Assembly (NCBI RefSeq): GCF_030811835.1
Contig: NZ_JAUSRO010000015.1
Span: 1-64,000 of the forward strand
Reading direction: 5' to 3'
Origin: Variovorax ginsengisoli
GTDB lineage: Bacteria; Pseudomonadota; Gammaproteobacteria; Burkholderiales; Burkholderiaceae_C
DNA length: 64,000 nucleotides
Of this stretch, positions 43,535-50,758 are shown piece after piece. Each line of letters opens with the position of its first letter. Positions within the stretch are counted from its first letter, which is position 1. The notes under the pieces were generated by a model, which worked only from the letters and a program-made list of their open reading frames with translations, had not been told where the DNA came from and made no database searches. A program made the translations under genes and the position numbers.

Positions 43535-44182
43535 ATGATTATCGGAATTCTAGGTGCTGGGAAAATGGCGCAAATGCTCGTGCCAAAGCTGGTTTCGGGC
43601 GGGCATCGCGTTGTCCTTAGCAATTCCAGGGGGGCTGCGTCGTTGCAAGCGCTTGTGGAAAAGATGGGACCCGGTGTGAGCGCAGCGGATTCGAAACAGA
43701 TGCTGGCCGACGCCGACTTGGTGATCCTCGCAACGCCGTGGGAAAAAACTGCTGCCGCCGTGTCTGCCGCAGGTTCGTGGGCAGGGAAGGTTGTCATCGA
43801 TACCACCAACAATCGCCGCGGCCCACGTCCGGAAGATCTGATCGACATTGGTGGTCGTGGGTCCAGTGAGGTCGTCGCAGAGCTGATTCCCGGGGCCCAT
43901 GTCGTGAAAACGTTCAACTACGAGCCGATTCCGGTTTTTGCCGGAGGCCTGCCACCTGAGGGAGACAGCGGTGCGATCTTCTTTTCGGGAGATGATGATC
44001 GAGCCAAGGTGAAAGCGGCGCAATTGATCCGCGACATTGGGGGGGAGCCGATCGATGCGGGCTCGCTGGCGGAGGGCGGTAAGTTGCATGGCATGGGCGG
44101 GCCGCTGTCACTCAAGTTGAAATTGCTGTCCCCCAAGGAAGCAAAAGCGCTGCTCGATACGGCTCGTCATCCCGACAAGTAG
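43535..44182 (+). CDS. NADPH-dependent F420 reductase-like dinucleotide-binding protein
   Basis: This 215-residue Rossmann-fold protein begins MIIGILGAGKMAQMLVPKLV and contains ADLVILATPWEKTAAAVSAA and HVVKTFNYEPIPVFAGG, as in the NADP_oxidoreductase/F420 reductase-like family. Betaproteobacteria usually lack coenzyme F420, so it may reduce a pathway ketone or quinone with NAD(P)H. AAAGGA lies upstream of the ATG, 40 bases after the FAH gene, so both are likely driven by promoter A. Confidence 0.82.
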   Translation: MIIGILGAGKMAQMLVPKLVSGGHRVVLSNSRGAASLQALVEKMGPGVSAADSKQMLADADLVILATPWEKTAAAVSAAGSWAGKVVIDTTNNRRGPRPEDLIDIGGRGSSEVVAELIPGAHVVKTFNYEPIPVFAGGLPPEGDSGAIFFSGDDDRAKVKAAQLIRDIGGEPIDAGSLAEGGKLHGMGGPLSLKLKLLSPKEAKALLDTARHPDK

Positions 44183-44348
44183 CAAGCGAACACAAGGAGA
44201 TCGGCCGCAACGCTGTGCGCGACCTCCTCGTCGGGCATCGTGGACAACCAAGTCGATCGATCGGCGTAATCTCCGTGCAGCCATGTTCCGGCTTATCTAT
44301 CGAAATGGCAACCGTCTATTCCGCGCACGCCAGGCCACGGTCTGTCCT

Positions 44349-44361
44349 GTGCGGCCCGCAC
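44349..44361. repeat. Perfect 13-bp palindrome before the MFS gene
   Basis: GTGCGG-C-CCGCAC (44349-44361) is a perfect inverted repeat in the 262-base gap between the dinucleotide-binding protein and the MFS gene. It could be an operator or part of a weak hairpin; there is no T-run. Confidence 0.4.
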
Positions 44362-44444
44362 GTTGCGTAGAGATTTCACTCAGTAATACGTCCAGCCACC
44401 GCCGAGTGATTGGATGAGCCTCCGTTTTGACTGGCAGGTCCTTG

Positions 44445-45767
44445 ATGAAAATAAGTATGCAATCTCGTTGGAGCGTCCTGGGTGCTCTGTGCTTCATGAT
44501 GTGTGTCGGTTTGGCCCTGCCCATTTACGGGGGCAGCGTTCTCGGCACTTATATGACCTCTGAACTGCACTGGGAGCGTGGTGCGCTGGGACTTCTCATC
44601 GCGGCCAACATGACCGCCGATGGTCTGGCTGCACCTTGTGTTGCAGCGCTGGTGACGAGAATCGGCGCCCGCAGGTGTTTGGTCATCGGCTGCATCTTGA
44701 TGGGCGCTGCATCGATTGCGCTGGCCACCTGGGTGACTGCGCCATGGCAGGCTGCGCTGGCATTTGGGGTGATGGGGTTGGCTGCCGCGTTTATCAGCGT
44801 GATCCCATGTCAGACGGCAGCTGCCGCCTGGTTCGGCCACAGGCGCCCCTTTGTCTTGTCCGTGCTCTTTGCCGCTGTGGGGCTCGGCGGGTTTGTGTTC
44901 GTGTGGGTCGTGACTGGGGCGATCCAGGGCTCTTCCATTGGCTACCGAATGGGATGCTGGGTGTTCTTCGGCTTCTCGGTGATGGGGCTCTTGGTCGCCT
45001 TGTTCTTGGTGCGCGACAAACCGGCTGCCGAGAAACTTCAAGTTTGGGAAAACGCCGACAAAGAACGTTTCTCAAGGCATCGCTCAAGCCTGAAGTTTCC
45101 GCCCCCCGGTGAGTCGAACGGGGCCAATCTGCGAGTGCGGGACGCTCTTTGCTCACCCGCGTTATGGGCGATTTATTTTTGCATGTTTGCCACGACCTGC
45201 GGCTCATCGTTTGTGATTGCGCATGCGCAGGCTCACTTGCGTGATCTGGGCCATTCGCCCGTGGCTGCTGCGGCGACCATAGGGATCATCTCCGCAGCAT
45301 TGGTGGCAGGCAATCTGGGGATAGGCTCCATTGCGCAACGAGTGGGCCCTCGGCTATCTTATTTCGGCGCATTGACCTTGTTCGCGCTCGGCCTTCTCAC
45401 GTTGGCTTATGCAACCGGATCAGTGGGCTTGTATGGCTATGCGGTCATCTACGGCGTGGGATTTGGTGCCGTTCAAGTGGGCCCGATGGTGCTATTGAGC
45501 AGCTACTGGGACCTCAAGGTGTTTCCGATGCTCACGGCCTTCGGACTGCTGATGCAAACGGCTGGTGCCGCGGTCAGCCCTGTTTCGGCTGGCATCTATT
45601 TCGACCGTACGGGCCATTACGAACCAGTCCTGCTCGTCATTGTCGCCATGGTCTTTGTCTCGATGGTCTTGCTGCGCGTCATCGGCCCGCCGAAATCCAA
45701 GAGTGTTGAAGCGCGTCCTGCTGGAGAGGACGCCGGTGTGCACACCGGCGCGCACCCCACGCACTGA
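44445..45767 (+). CDS. MFS transporter (oxalate/formate antiporter-like or monocarboxylate type)
   Basis: This 440-residue membrane protein has twelve predicted helices in two six-helix halves, with the cytoplasmic loop at about residues 195-240 (KPAAEKLQVWENADKERFSR). The second half begins LCSPALWAIYFCMFATTCGS, a pattern common in monocarboxylate-type MFS proteins of aromatic-degrading bacteria. The ATG at 44445 is preferred over an upstream TTG at 44427. A 20-bp perfect palindrome lies in the last codons. It probably imports the pathway substrate or a related acid. Confidence 0.83.
   Translation: MKISMQSRWSVLGALCFMMCVGLALPIYGGSVLGTYMTSELHWERGALGLLIAANMTADGLAAPCVAALVTRIGARRCLVIGCILMGAASIALATWVTAPWQAALAFGVMGLAAAFISVIPCQTAAAAWFGHRRPFVLSVLFAAVGLGGFVFVWVVTGAIQGSSIGYRMGCWVFFGFSVMGLLVALFLVRDKPAAEKLQVWENADKERFSRHRSSLKFPPPGESNGANLRVRDALCSPALWAIYFCMFATTCGSSFVIAHAQAHLRDLGHSPVAAAATIGIISAALVAGNLGIGSIAQRVGPRLSYFGALTLFALGLLTLAYATGSVGLYGYAVIYGVGFGAVQVGPMVLLSSYWDLKVFPMLTAFGLLMQTAGAAVSPVSAGIYFDRTGHYEPVLLVIVAMVFVSMVLLRVIGPPKSKSVEARPAGEDAGVHTGAHPTH
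45731..45750. repeat. Perfect 20-bp palindrome within the end of the MFS gene, followed by a second hairpin
   Basis: CGCCGGTGTGCACACCGGCG (45731-45750) is fully self-complementary. Eighteen bases later CCGGCCGG (45769-45776) and CCGGCCGG (45791-45798) can form another stem with a 14-base loop. Together they may end or stabilise the transcript before the next MFS gene; neither has a T-tract. Confidence 0.45.
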
Positions 45768-45895
45768 GCCGGCCGGCTCTGGAAAGATGGCCGGCCGGAT
45801 GCGATGTGCTGGTCGAGCATGCCGCCGCTTCAACTTGACTGAATGGTCACGCACGAGCTTCAAAAAAAGAATGCAATGGACGAGACAACCGCGTC

Positions 45896-47200
45896 ATGGC
45901 CGTGAAAAAGCCCTCCACCGAAGACAAACGCGTGTTGGCGGCGACCATCGTTGGCACCTCTATCGAGTGGTACGACTATCTTATCTACGCCCAGTCGGCG
46001 GCCCTGATATTCGGTCCACTCTTCTTCACCCCGGCGACACGCTCGGACCCCGATGTGGGCCAGATCTTCTCGCTGGCCACGATTGGCATAGCGTTTCTCT
46101 TCAGGCCGCTGGGTGCGGTGATCTGCGGTTACCTGGGCGACCGTTTTGGCCGACGCGCCATGCTGGTCATCACGCTCACGCTGATTGGTAGCGCGACCGG
46201 TTTGATCGGCCTGCTCCCCACCTATGCGAGCATCGGCATCTGGGCGCCGATCTTGCTGATCCTGCTGCGGATCCTGCAGGGTTTCTCCGCCGGGGGCGAG
46301 TGGGGCGGTGCGGCCTTGTTGGCGGTCGAGCATGCACCACCTTCCAGAAGGACGTCGTTCGGCGCCTTCCCGCAGGCGGGCGTGCCGATCGGCCTGCTGA
46401 TCGCCACGGGAGCGATGCTGGCAGTGTCGGCCTCGTTCGATTCCGTGCAGATGCTGGCGTACGGCTGGCGGATACCTTTTCTCTTCTCGATCGTTCTGAC
46501 CGTCACTGGGTGGGTGATTCGGCAACGCGTGGAGGAATCGCCTGTCTTCAAGGCGCTTCAAAGCCGGCGACTCGAATCGAAGGCACCTTTGCGTGAGGTG
46601 TTCAAGTCGCATTTCCGGCTGATCTGGCAGTCTGCGCTGATCTGCGTGGGCAACAGCGCAGCGGGCTATCTGTTCCTGGCCTTCACCATCAGCTATGGCC
46701 AATCCGTGTTGAACCTGCCGGTTGGCCAGTTGTTGAGCTGCTCCATTGCCGCGTGCTTGCTGTGGCTCGTTTCGACTTTCGCCTCGGGCTGGATCGGAGA
46801 TCGCATAGGTGCAGCCCGAACGCTGCAAATTGGCTACCTGCTGTTGGCGCTGTGGGCAGTGCCCATGTGGCTTTTGATCGATACCGCAACGATCTCCAGC
46901 TTTCTGTGCGCGTTGTTGGTTCTCGCCATTCCGCTGGGGCTGTCCTATGGGCCGCAGGCGGCTGTGCTGGCGAATCTATTTCCGGCCGAGGTGCGGTATT
47001 CAGGCATTTCAACGGGCTACGCGCTGGGGTCGATCCTGGGGGGCGCCTTCGCCCCGACCATCGCTCAGGCCATCATGAGCCGGTACCACCATTCGTTCGG
47101 CATCGGTATCTACATCGCGGTTTTCGCCCTGATCTCTTTGGCGGCGGTGACCGTTTCCCAAACCACATCGAAAGCACATTTGGAGGATACCGTCCGATGA
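45896..47200 (+). CDS. MFS transporter, metabolite:H+ symporter (ShiA/MHS) family
   Basis: This 434-residue protein has the MHS-family opening AATIVGTSIEWYDYLIYAQS and the motif A-like stretch AVICGYLGDRFGRRAMLVIT. It continues with LRILQGFSAGGEWGGAALLA, a hallmark of the family. Twelve helices are visible. Relatives carry shikimate, alpha-ketoglutarate or aromatic acids with protons. The ribosome site is weak. Its stop overlaps the next gene by four bases, linking import with the carboxymuconolactone-decarboxylase-like protein. Confidence 0.9.
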   Translation: MAVKKPSTEDKRVLAATIVGTSIEWYDYLIYAQSAALIFGPLFFTPATRSDPDVGQIFSLATIGIAFLFRPLGAVICGYLGDRFGRRAMLVITLTLIGSATGLIGLLPTYASIGIWAPILLILLRILQGFSAGGEWGGAALLAVEHAPPSRRTSFGAFPQAGVPIGLLIATGAMLAVSASFDSVQMLAYGWRIPFLFSIVLTVTGWVIRQRVEESPVFKALQSRRLESKAPLREVFKSHFRLIWQSALICVGNSAAGYLFLAFTISYGQSVLNLPVGQLLSCSIAACLLWLVSTFASGWIGDRIGAARTLQIGYLLLALWAVPMWLLIDTATISSFLCALLVLAIPLGLSYGPQAAVLANLFPAEVRYSGISTGYALGSILGGAFAPTIAQAIMSRYHHSFGIGIYIAVFALISLAAVTVSQTTSKAHLEDTVR

Positions 47201-47727
47201 TCACCGCTCACAGCAGTCGCGCAGGGCTTGTGACCCCGGGAACGCGGCCCGCACTTGCAGATATCGAAGCCTGCATCCTTGCAGAACGAGGTCGTGTTTC
47301 GTTGCTCTACCAGGTGTTGCTCAACAGCGCGCCCATTGCCCGCGGCTGGGAACGCATGCTGACCGCTGTGCGCAACCAGACAGGTGTGCCACCCGCACTT
47401 CGCGAACTCATCATCTTGCGAGTCGCCGTGCTGAACGGCGCGCCGTTTGAGTTCGAGGCGCATGCGCCGATTGCCTTGCGTGAAGGCGTGAGCGAACAGA
47501 AGATCGTGGCGGTGTCAGAGATTGCCATCGCGGAGATCTTCAACCCCGAAGAACGCCTGGTACTCGCATTGACAGATGCGATGACGCGCGACATCGTCGT
47601 GCCGGATGGCCTGATGGTCGAACTCAAGCAGCGCTACGACGACGAGCGACTGGTGGAGTTCGTGGCCACCGTGGCGGCCTACAACATGGTTTCGCGCTTT
47701 TTGGTGGCGCTTCATATCGGACACTAG
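47197..47727 (+). CDS. Carboxymuconolactone decarboxylase (CMD)-family protein 1
   Basis: This 176-residue all-helical protein shows the CMD core: PPALRELIILRVAVLNGAPF, then EFEAHAPIALREGVS. The AhpD-type CxxC redox pair is absent; the position reads NGAPFEFEAH. So a peroxidase role is unlikely. Members of this branch occur near aromatic pathways but few have known reactions. It begins in an ATGA overlap with the MHS transporter gene. Confidence 0.82.
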   Translation: MITAHSSRAGLVTPGTRPALADIEACILAERGRVSLLYQVLLNSAPIARGWERMLTAVRNQTGVPPALRELIILRVAVLNGAPFEFEAHAPIALREGVSEQKIVAVSEIAIAEIFNPEERLVLALTDAMTRDIVVPDGLMVELKQRYDDERLVEFVATVAAYNMVSRFLVALHIGH

Positions 47728-47837
47728 CCTTCACGCGCCAACAAGATCATGACGCGTGCGTAACCCGCAATCCTCGAGCAAGGAACGTCGGCTGCGACCG
47801 AGCAGGCGCACCAGGTCATCCTGGCAGCCGTGGCTCT

Positions 47838-47898
47838 GATACACCCTGCGGACATCGGCCGGAAAGCGCCATCATCCGTTGGGCTCGCGCGCTAGACT
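47838..47898 (+). promoter_or_regulatory. Regulon promoter B ahead of the SRPBCC gene
   Basis: GATACAC (47838-47844), CCTG, CGGACA (47849-47854) is followed 55 bases from its start by TAGACT (47893-47898), a good -10. No recognisable -35 is present at 17 bp. GCGCGCTA precedes or overlaps the -10 as at sites A and C. Confidence 0.72.
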
Positions 47899-47900
47899 GA

Positions 47901-47924
47901 GATTCGTCTCGATCGAGACGATTC
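47901..47924. promoter_or_regulatory. 24-bp palindrome over the predicted transcription start
   Basis: The sequence GATTCGTCTCGA and its complement meet at 47912/47913, with a single mismatched pair in 24 bases. It lies directly after the -10 of promoter B, so a bound repressor would block initiation. A second perfect repeat, GATTC-TG-GAATC (47920-47931), abuts it. Confidence 0.6.
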
Positions 47925-48042
47925 TGGAATCGAGATGATCTGGAAATTTGCCGGTGGTCGCTTTGACGGCATAGTGCAGTCACGATTGCCGGGTATCGCA
48001 TGAGACTGCCTGTCGCAGTCCAACCACCGAAAGAGAGTAGCG

Positions 48043-48474
48043 ATGACGATTGTCACAGTGAGCAAGAGCGTCAAACTGAAGGCAGGCGCGCCAGATGTTT
48101 GGGAATTCGTGAAGGACTTTGGCGGTTTCGCCTCATGGCAGCCCCATATCAACTCCGTTGAAATGCTTCCCAATGGCGATCGCAAGGTGCTATTCAAGCG
48201 TGGCAACACCATGCTTGATCGCATCAAGGTTCTCGATGACGGGAAGATGACGTTGACATACGAGCTGGTGCCTGGTCAGGAAACGCCACCTGGCGCTCCG
48301 CCCATCAAGAGCCTGGACGCAACTTTTGTCGTCTCTGCTGACGGCTCAGGCTCCGACGTAACGTACACCATTGAAGCCGACGTTCCTCCGCCCATGGTGG
48401 ACTTGGCGCCGAAGGGTATCGGCGGCGATATCGATGGCGCATTGGCAGGTCTGGCGACGAAATTCGGTAGCTGA
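48043..48474 (+). CDS. SRPBCC (START/polyketide cyclase-like) protein
   Basis: This 143-residue protein has the Bet v1-like opening VTVSKSVKLKAGAPDVWEFV, then KDFGGFASWQPHINSVEML, and a C-terminal amphipathic helix. The fold forms a hydrophobic pocket that binds lipids, aromatic polyketides or similar ligands; some members are cyclases or dehydratases. No catalytic residue can be named. It is a single-gene unit controlled by promoter B and ended by an 11-bp hairpin. Confidence 0.83.
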   Translation: MTIVTVSKSVKLKAGAPDVWEFVKDFGGFASWQPHINSVEMLPNGDRKVLFKRGNTMLDRIKVLDDGKMTLTYELVPGQETPPGAPPIKSLDATFVVSADGSGSDVTYTIEADVPPPMVDLAPKGIGGDIDGALAGLATKFGS

Positions 48475-48490
48475 ACAAGCGCTTGCCTCT

Positions 48491-48521
48491 TGGAGGCGCC
48501 GTCATCGCCGCGGCGCCTCCA
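48491..48521 (+). terminator. Terminator of the SRPBCC gene
   Basis: TGGAGGCGCCG (48491-48501) pairs perfectly with CGGCGCCTCCA (48511-48521), an 11-bp stem with a 9-base loop. It is followed by TTTCATTGTTT, a moderate T-rich tail. Confidence 0.8.
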
Positions 48522-48696
48522 TTTCATTGTTTGCCTGTCGTCCTGCTTATGCCGCCCCTGCAGGTCGACCCACGGGAATGCGGGTCATCAACGGCTCATC
48601 TCGCGTCACGGCAGTGTCCACCCGTGGTGCTGCATTGCCGATGCGATGGAAATACCCCGACTGCAAATGGTCGGTGACATCTCTCTGATAGGCCGC

Positions 48697-48758
48697 GATA
48701 CACGGACCGGACAGAAGGAGTCGCGTACTTGTTCGAAGGACTCGTCGCGCGCTAACCT
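48697..48758 (+). promoter_or_regulatory. Regulon promoter C ahead of the FAH remnant and flavin reductase
   Basis: GATACAC (48697-48703), GGAC, CGGACAG (48708-48714) lies 15 bases before TTGTTC (48729-48734), 18 bp from TAACCT (48753-48758). Layout is the same as at site A, including GCGCGCTA before the -10. Confidence 0.75.
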
Positions 48759-48854
48759 TGGTTTCCCAACGCGGCCCTGGACGATGATTTATATGCGTCA
48801 TCCTTGGCCTGAAAACGGCCTTTATTGCCAGAAATAGGACAGAGAGACAACCCG

Positions 48855-48968
48855 ATGAAGCGCATGAGTTTTGAAATTGAAGGTTCGCAGAGAGACAGTG
48901 TCTGGATCGAGGTTCAAGCCATTGCTCGGATCGTTCCAAGTGAAGAGCTTGCGCTGTACTCGCACTAA
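48855..48968 (+). pseudogene. Remnant of a duplicated FAH-family gene (first 12 codons plus unrelated tail)
   Basis: The short frame of 37 codons begins MKRMSFEIEGSQR, close to MKLLSFEVQGSQR at the start of the intact FAH gene at 42643. After codon 13 the similarity is lost and the frame stops at 48966. The leader AGAGAGACAA and the promoter upstream also match those of the intact gene. The simplest reading is a segmental duplication followed by deletion, leaving promoter and start codon to drive the flavin reductase. It could instead serve as a translated leader. Confidence 0.6.
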
Positions 48969-48986
48969 GCCAAGCGGAGACCCCCC

Positions 48987-49490
48987 ATGATTGACCAACT
49001 CAGTTTTCGTGAAGCCATGTCTCGGCTCGTCGGAGCGGTGACTGTGATCACCACAGATGGCCCGGCCGGGCCTGGCGGATTCACGGCATCGGCCGTGTGC
49101 AGCGTGACGGACGATCCACCGATGCTGGTGGTCTGCATGAACCGCAACAGCCGCCAGCATGCGGTGTTCAGCAGCAATGGCGTCCTGTGCGTCAATGTGC
49201 TTACCGCGGATCAGGAAAAGATATCGCGGACCTTCTCGGGTGCCGCAACGGTTCAGGAGCGCTTTCAGGTTGACCGATGGAGCGTGCTGGAAACGGGTGC
49301 ACCCGCGCTGCAGAACGCGTTGGTCAATTTCGACACCCGCATCGTCCAGACCATCGAGGCAGGAACCCACAGCATTTTCCTGTGCGGCATTGCCACGGTC
49401 CGGATAGAGTCAGAAGACCATCCTGGATTGGCTTACTACGGCCGCAAATACCATCCCGTTGGCGCCGCCCGGAGTCTGCCGGTGTTGTGA
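48987..49490 (+). CDS. Flavin reductase (HpaC/RutF-like) of a two-component monooxygenase
   Basis: This 167-residue flavin reductase-like protein has the typical opening SFREAMSRLVGAVTVITTDG, then GFTASAVCSVTDDPPMLVVC, and the C-terminal histidine motif GLAYYGRKYHPVG. It would use NAD(P)H to reduce free FMN or FAD for the acyl-CoA-dehydrogenase-fold oxygenases at 50759 and 52021. It starts 18 bases after the FAH remnant with GGAGA upstream and is expressed from promoter C rather than within the oxygenase operon. Confidence 0.9.
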   Translation: MIDQLSFREAMSRLVGAVTVITTDGPAGPGGFTASAVCSVTDDPPMLVVCMNRNSRQHAVFSSNGVLCVNVLTADQEKISRTFSGAATVQERFQVDRWSVLETGAPALQNALVNFDTRIVQTIEAGTHSIFLCGIATVRIESEDHPGLAYYGRKYHPVGAARSLPVL

Positions 49491-49704
49491 GGCTTGCGCA
49501 GGGTGGATATCAACGGTGGGCTGGTGGGGTGAACTGGGTATCGCATCGTTCGAACCGATCCTAGGGAATCCCGGCTGTACCGTTGCTCGTTGCATGTGTA
49601 CGCTTCGTGGCGGCAGGTAGATTTGCGCCGGTGGTTGCTCTCCGCACTCAGTTTCTGCAGCACCCCGAGCGCCAGGTTTGACGGTACCGCAGGAAGACGC
49701 TCTC

Positions 49705-50490
49705 ATGACCTATAAGAAAATATGCTCGCTGGATCGCGGGCTCAAAGTGCTTGAGTATCTCAACACGGTTCGTGCGGCAACGGCACACGAGATCGCCACG
49801 GAGCTCAAGCTCCCGCGTCCGACCGTGTATCGAATCCTGGAGACGCTGGAAGATCGCGGGCTTCTCTACCGCAGCGTTTCGGACAGCGTTTTTCGCTTGA
49901 CCAACGCCGTGCGTCATTTGAGCGAAGGATTCATTGATGAAGAATGGATTCGCACCATCGGCGCGCCGCTGCTGCAGCGTCTGGGAGAGAAGGTCTTGTG
50001 GCCGACCGATCTGGCGACCTTTGAAGACGATGCGATGGTCATCCGGGAAAGCACGCACAGCTTCAGCCCTTTTTCTGTCGACGTGGGCATGATCGGCCGC
50101 AAGCGCCACCTTCTTAAAAGTCCTCTTGGGCGAGCGTATCTTGCGTTCTGCCCTGACGAAGAGAGGTTGGACATCCTCGCCTCACTGCGACGTTCGCAGG
50201 ACCCGGACAACGCATTGAGCCGTGACGATGCATTTCTGGACAAGATGATCGAAAGCTCGCGTGCCAATGGCTATAGCAACTGCCGGGAGTTGGAGCACGT
50301 CAAGTGTGCCAGCATTGCCGTGCCTGTCATGTACAAGCAGTATGTGATCGCCTGCATCAACATTGTTTGGGTTGCAGCAACCATTGACTATGACGAGGTG
50401 GTCACGCGTTACCTGCCAGACCTCATTCAGACCAAGCTCGATATGGAAGCAGGCCTGATCAAGATGGACTTTCAGCGCTCGCAGGCTTAG
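49705..50490 (+). CDS. MhpR-like IclR-family regulator (second copy)
   Basis: This 261-residue regulator resembles E. coli MhpR along its length: SVSDSVFRLTNAVRHLSEGF, WPTDLATFEDDAMVIREST and SIAVPVMYKQYVIACINIVW. The winged helix holds LPRPTVYRILETLEDRGLL. It is a paralogue of the regulator at 37282. AGGA lies about 11 bases before the ATG at 49705. A palindrome GTTCGAAC occurs upstream (49548-49555). It sits between the reductase and the monooxygenase operon and is the leading candidate activator of the GATACAC promoters. Confidence 0.9.
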   Translation: MTYKKICSLDRGLKVLEYLNTVRAATAHEIATELKLPRPTVYRILETLEDRGLLYRSVSDSVFRLTNAVRHLSEGFIDEEWIRTIGAPLLQRLGEKVLWPTDLATFEDDAMVIRESTHSFSPFSVDVGMIGRKRHLLKSPLGRAYLAFCPDEERLDILASLRRSQDPDNALSRDDAFLDKMIESSRANGYSNCRELEHVKCASIAVPVMYKQYVIACINIVWVAATIDYDEVVTRYLPDLIQTKLDMEAGLIKMDFQRSQA

Positions 50491-50654
50491 CCGAGATGCT
50501 GTTCAGATAGGTCCACATTCAATCCAGGTGCCGCTCAGCGCAGCGGCCGACGGAGGGTGCAACCCGCCGCCCTCCATGCCAAGTTCGCCGACCCCCCGTG
50601 TGCCAGAGTCATCTGGCGTACCTTGCGTTGCGCGCGCCTTGCGACAGGATCGCA

Positions 50655-50715
50655 GATACACAGGTCGGACAGCCGGCAACCGCACCTTGCCGCTCTCGCA
50701 CCGGGGGACTACTGT
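50655..50715 (+). promoter_or_regulatory. Regulon promoter D ahead of the monooxygenase operon
   Basis: GATACAC (50655-50661), AGGT, CGGACAG (50666-50672) lies 15 bases before TTGCCG (50687-50692), 17 bp from TACTGT (50710-50715). It would drive a nine-gene operon starting at 50759. Confidence 0.75.
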
Positions 50716-50758
50716 ACGAACTCAGAGTAGCTATCCACAGACTGCACAGGAGACACCA

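Larger units (their letters stand above)
47728..48042. other. Gene-free stretch with regulon promoter B and a TSS palindrome
   Basis: This 315-base stretch has no supported gene. It contains promoter B (47838-47898) and a 24-bp near-perfect palindrome (47901-47924), then about 120 bases of leader before the SRPBCC gene. Confidence 0.65.
48475..48854. other. Gene-free stretch with terminator and regulon promoter C
   Basis: This 380-base stretch has no supported gene. It contains the SRPBCC terminator (48491-48521), promoter C (48697-48758), and a leader that resembles the one before the second FAH gene. Confidence 0.65.

Noticed and set aside
48490-48837. 115-codon plus-strand frame between the SRPBCC gene and the FAH remnant
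   Set aside because: It runs through the SRPBCC terminator and promoter C, has no ribosome site and no recognisable protein features.
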